Source: Bacillus pumilus (GTDB taxonomy: Bacteria > Bacillota > Bacilli > Bacillales > Bacillaceae). Taken from it: DNA of 64,000 nt. Shown here piece by piece: positions 61,755 to 64,000 of the stretch; the first letter of the stretch is position 1, and the number at the start of each line of letters is the position of its first letter. Where the stretch lies: contig NZ_CP101834.1 in the NCBI RefSeq assembly GCF_024498355.1, positions 1-64,000 on the forward strand. Reading direction: 5' to 3'. Below the pieces are notes generated by a model. The model saw nothing but the letters and a program-made list of their open reading frames with translations. It was not told where the DNA came from and did not search any database. Position numbers and translations under genes: made by a program.

Positions 61755-61902
61755 GCTATGCGATGACAACGAAGTTGGCAGAGCATAGCAAAGGTTTTGT
61801 CTTTTGCAGCGTTAGCTGCCCAAGCAGGCTCGATGCCTGCGTTTCAATAAGAGGAAAGCTTCAGCTTTCCTTCCATGCGAATGCAAGCGAAAAGCTGGTG
61901 GT
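61755..61902 (+). ncRNA. structured element module 2, copy H
   Basis: Hairpin set as in the other copies, with the shorter GCAGCGTTAGCTGC form also seen in copy A. Confidence 0.65.
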
Positions 61903-61905
61903 CAA

Positions 61906-61934
61906 AAAAAATAAGCCCTTAGAGGCTTATTTTT
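61906..61934 (+). terminator. terminator after the last module 2
   Basis: AAATAAGCC, a 6-nt loop and GGCTTATTT with T5. With no minus-strand gene close by on the right, this one most clearly serves + strand transcripts of module 2. Confidence 0.75.
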
Positions 61935-62040
61935 AATCTCGTGTAGTAAGGAAATTCAATCAATGGTACTATATTGAAAAGATACATAAATATTCAATCC
62001 ATTAAGATACAGACAAATTGCATTTTAGGAGGGGTTTTAT

Positions 62041-62178
62041 ATGTTTATTGTGGGCATTGCGATTTTAATCATGTTGTTCGTTTGTTCTTCCATGGTTGAA
62101 AGGACATTAAAGAACATGGAGAAGCAAAACGAAACAATTATTAGACTGCTAGAAGAATTGAATCATAAAAACAAATAG
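62041..62178 (+). CDS. 45-residue membrane protein
   Basis: One membrane segment (about 2-18) is followed by a charged helix (19-45). The ATG is preceded by a strong AGGAGGGG site, and the gene ends just before a strong terminator. Single-pass micropeptides of this kind can be regulators or toxins; nothing more can be said. Confidence 0.55.
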   Translation: MFIVGIAILIMLFVCSSMVERTLKNMEKQNETIIRLLEELNHKNK

Positions 62179-62187
62179 CATCAAGAA

Positions 62188-62232
62188 AAAAAGGCCGTAA
62201 GACAACCATATGGACAGCTTACGGCCTTTTTA
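62188..62232. terminator. strong bidirectional terminator
   Basis: AAAAAGGCCGTAAG and CTTACGGCCTTTTT arms (14 bp) lie between the + strand micropeptide and the converging minus-strand secreted-protein gene. Confidence 0.9.
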
Positions 62233-62234
62233 GT

Positions 62235-62960
62235 TTAGTAGTAATTTAACCTTGCAAACATCTTATCCTTCTGTGCATACAGTGTTAAAGTCCTCGACAC
62301 TGTATACAATCCCAATTTGTGTGTAAATTGGTTAGTATAATCAGCTCTTGCGGCGTACTTCTTCGTTTCAGTCTTCCGAGTTATTTTGAATTTTTTTTCA
62401 GAAACATTATAAAAGACTGCATCAACAGCCTGTTTGTTGATTTTTGTGATACTGTCATATCCGCCGAAGGCGGTACTCACTTTTCCCTCAAAGCGTACAT
62501 CCCAGATACCATCATGATATCTTGCTTTTACTCGGCAATTTCTATAACCTGACCCAGATGTACAGGATAATTTTGAGACAGTTCCAGTCGCATAATCAAA
62601 TGCGGTGAATGGAGGTGGCTCTTCTTCGCCTTCTTCCACTGAAAGCATGATGCGTGATCCGTCATCAAATTCAATATATTTCTCTTTGTTATCTGTACTA
62701 ACTGTTAACTGATCGGCACGCTTTGCTACTTCGCTTTCTTTTTGCGCGTCAACCATTTCCCCCTTGGCAACCTTTTGAGTAAGCTTTTCGGCAGTTTTTT
62801 CATCAATGCCGATTTTCATGAAATTCTCTTTTTGCTGCTGTAAATCTTCTTTTGTGATTGTGTTTTCACTCGCCTGAGATATTTCGGTATTTACAAAATA
62901 GAGTATACAGCCCAAAATCAAAGTCGCAGCAACTTTTGAAACAACCTTAAAATTTAACAT
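62235..62960 (-). CDS. secreted protein of unknown function
   Basis: This 241-residue protein has a signal peptide (about 1-31, ending SQA), a charged helical segment (35-85), then a beta-rich domain (110-241) with one Cys pair (SCTSGSGYRNC, about 133-143) that could form a disulphide. GGGGGATG lies upstream. A surface or immunity role is possible; the family is not recognised. Confidence 0.6.
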   Translation of the reverse strand: MLNFKVVSKVAATLILGCILYFVNTEISQASENTITKEDLQQQKENFMKIGIDEKTAEKLTQKVAKGEMVDAQKESEVAKRADQLTVSTDNKEKYIEFDDGSRIMLSVEEGEEEPPPFTAFDYATGTVSKLSCTSGSGYRNCRVKARYHDGIWDVRFEGKVSTAFGGYDSITKINKQAVDAVFYNVSEKKFKITRKTETKKYAARADYTNQFTHKLGLYTVSRTLTLYAQKDKMFARLNYY

Positions 62961-63096
62961 TTCCCACTAACATCCCCCTTTTATGTAAACGCATTCATAT
63001 TATGGCATATTTAGTCATTACAGTCTAGTGGTGGCAAAATAATGACACAAAAAATTCCTATCCAAACATTCTTAAAAGGTGGAACTTTATTATGGC

Positions 63097-63125
63097 AAAA
63101 AAAAAAAGACCCCTATGGGATCTTT
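63097..63125 (-). terminator. terminator after phr
   Basis: On the minus strand, GATCCC-ATA-GGGGTC is followed by a T-run of 11. It ends the rap-phr unit. Confidence 0.8.
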
Positions 63126-63137
63126 CAACGTAAGGCA

Positions 63138-63284
63138 TTATAATATTATGTCTTCTTTTCCAACACTTGAAGTGATCACTTTATCAGCTACTTGATGATG
63201 TGTTTGCGTTACATTAGATTGAACCATAGGTAGCACAAGTGCAGCAGCTACTAAAATGATGGGAAAAATAATTTTACTCTTCAT
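63138..63284 (-). CDS. phr: Phr signalling-peptide precursor
   Basis: This 48-residue precursor overlaps the end of rap by 11 bp, the usual rap-phr junction. An export signal (about 3-28) is followed by a hydrophilic C-terminal part. Mature Phr peptides are 5-6 residues with a basic second residue; DKVIT (34-38) fits this best. The processed peptide would be re-imported by Opp and bind the Rap protein. Confidence 0.8.
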   Translation of the reverse strand: MKSKIIFPIILVAAALVLPMVQSNVTQTHHQVADKVITSSVGKEDIIL

Positions 63285-64000
63285 TTAACAATTCCCCTCT
63301 CTGAATGAGCGACCTAGCATGGTCTGCTCTTTCATAAAATACGACAGCATTTTCCAACTGCCCACTTTTATTATAATAGCGCGCTGCTTCAATTGCCAGC
63401 TCATATACATCTTCATGAAGATTCTGACTTTGAATCACATCAAGCCACTTCTTCAGATCAGATGCGGAATCGGAATCATTAGAGTGAAAATAAAGGTGAT
63501 ATAGAAACTTCATTTCAGTTTCGTATACTTTATCACCTAGATCCTGTGCAGCTGCTACCCCTCTTTGGTATGCTTCCGTTGCTGGGCCGACTTGTCCTAA
63601 TCTCAACAGTGTGTGCAGCTTGTTGAAATAAGCTTTTGGCGTGTGACGCGTTTCATTTTTTTCAAATAAATCTACTGCTGTGTCAAAGTACGTTAAAGCT
63701 TCTGTGAATTTTTCTAAGTGGAAATAACATTTACCCAGGTTTAAAATTGTTGAAGTGATGAGGTATTGCTTTGTAGTAACTTGTGCGTGTGAGTGGGACT
63801 TGTTGAAGTAGTTTAAAGCATCATCATACTGCATCTTGCTTAGATAGTTACCAGCAATAACTGAATAACACCAGGCTATTTTCTCGTCCATTAATGGCTG
63901 TTCTGAGAAAAATCCCAACGCCTTTGATGCATACTTAACCGATATTTGATATTGATCTATGTGATAGTAGACTTCGGCTAACTTGTAGTAAAATTCACCT
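63274..64000 (-). CDS. Rap-family TPR regulator (C-terminal part, cut by window end)
   Basis: The frame stays open to the window edge, so about 242 C-terminal residues are seen. Successive TPR motifs are visible (GEFYYKLAEVYYHIDQY, YLISTSTILNLGKCYFH-like, EALTYFDTAVDLF). They match Rap proteins, which either dephosphorylate Spo0F or bind response regulators and transfer repressors, and are inhibited by their Phr peptide. On pLS20 a Rap-Phr pair controls conjugation, so this pair may set transfer by cell density. The N-terminal effector domain lies outside the window. Confidence 0.85.
   Translation of the reverse strand, partial: GEFYYKLAEVYYHIDQYQISVKYASKALGFFSEQPLMDEKIAWCYSVIAGNYLSKMQYDDALNYFNKSHSHAQVTTKQYLITSTILNLGKCYFHLEKFTEALTYFDTAVDLFEKNETRHTPKAYFNKLHTLLRLGQVGPATEAYQRGVAAAQDLGDKVYETEMKFLYHLYFHSNDSDSASDLKKWLDVIQSQNLHEDVYELAIEAARYYNKSGQLENAVVFYERADHARSLIQRGELLNEE

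Noticed and set aside
40551-61902. CRISPR array or insertion-sequence copies as an explanation of the repeats
   Set aside because: Units are ~600 bp with strong internal structure, spacers are not uniform, no transposase, terminal inverted repeats or target duplications are seen, and no cas genes are present.
40551-61902. Integron attC sites
   Set aside because: The elements are about ten times too long, no tyrosine integrase is in the window, and the small serine recombinase shows no recognisable site in them.
1-64000. tRNA, rRNA or replication-initiator genes
   Set aside because: None could be recognised; the replication region must lie outside the window or be of an unfamiliar type.

Overview
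The window looks like part of a conjugative plasmid, or a closely related integrative element, of a low-GC Gram-positive host in the Bacillus subtilis/pumilus group. The signs are AAGGAGG-type ribosome binding sites, TTG/GTG starts, a Rap-Phr cassette, a UvrX/YolD pair behind a Bacillus-type LexA box, a CwlT-like cell-wall hydrolase and a pSK41/Trs-like type IV secretion system (T4SS). No replication initiator, partition gene, IS element, tRNA, rRNA or CRISPR array was recognised. The ends of the window are arbitrary: the first and last genes are cut.

1-11.8 kb (+): mating-channel operon. It holds a pilin-like protein, a VirD4 coupling protein, a VirB6/TrbL-like protein with a 26-residue tandem repeat, VirB3-, TrsD- and VirB4/TrsE-like proteins, a transglycosylase-NlpC/P60 hydrolase, a possible VirB8-like protein and a coiled-coil membrane protein. 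11.8-12.05 kb: probable oriT with four phased 17-bp repeats. 12.06-19.6 kb (+): DNA-processing genes, namely a ribbon-helix-helix accessory protein, a MobP2-type relaxase, an ArdC-like polyvalent protein, topoisomerase III and a TOPRIM/DUF3991 primase-like protein. 19.6-23.8 kb (+): a WxL surface-protein cluster. 23.8-26.2 kb (+): ssb, a tandem RHH protein, a serine recombinase and a small membrane regulator. Three of these genes share one promoter/operator design.

26.2-40.5 kb: many small accessory genes, including a thermonuclease lipoprotein, an orphan C5 cytosine methylase, zinc-ribbon proteins, small membrane proteins, a PD-(D/E)XK-like protein and an AP2-domain protein. UvrX/YolD is the only block on the minus strand here.

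40.5-61.9 kb is the most unusual part. About 600 bp of highly structured DNA (module 1) is followed, after a 100-270 bp spacer, by a 130-150 bp hairpin block (module 2). The pair occurs eight times, always in the same orientation; the first copy has lost its 5' half. Between copies sit small minus-strand operons with anti-restriction or leading-region character: a C5 methylase, a DarB-like methylase-helicase, two DUF4942-like, one DUF2786-like, one LPD11-like and three YubB/Api92-like proteins, and a shuffled family with an 'ILASI..GH' signature. Paired positions covary between copies. Most G.T pairs fit folding of the + strand, opposite to the neighbouring genes. Each element either makes a long structured RNA from the + strand or folds as single-stranded DNA, for example as a promoter/priming zone during conjugative entry. 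Both readings are inference; the array, its orientation and the covariation are read from the sequence.

61.9-64 kb: a small membrane protein, a secreted protein and a rap-phr quorum-sensing pair on the minus strand. Rap-Phr is known to control transfer in pLS20, so it may do so here.
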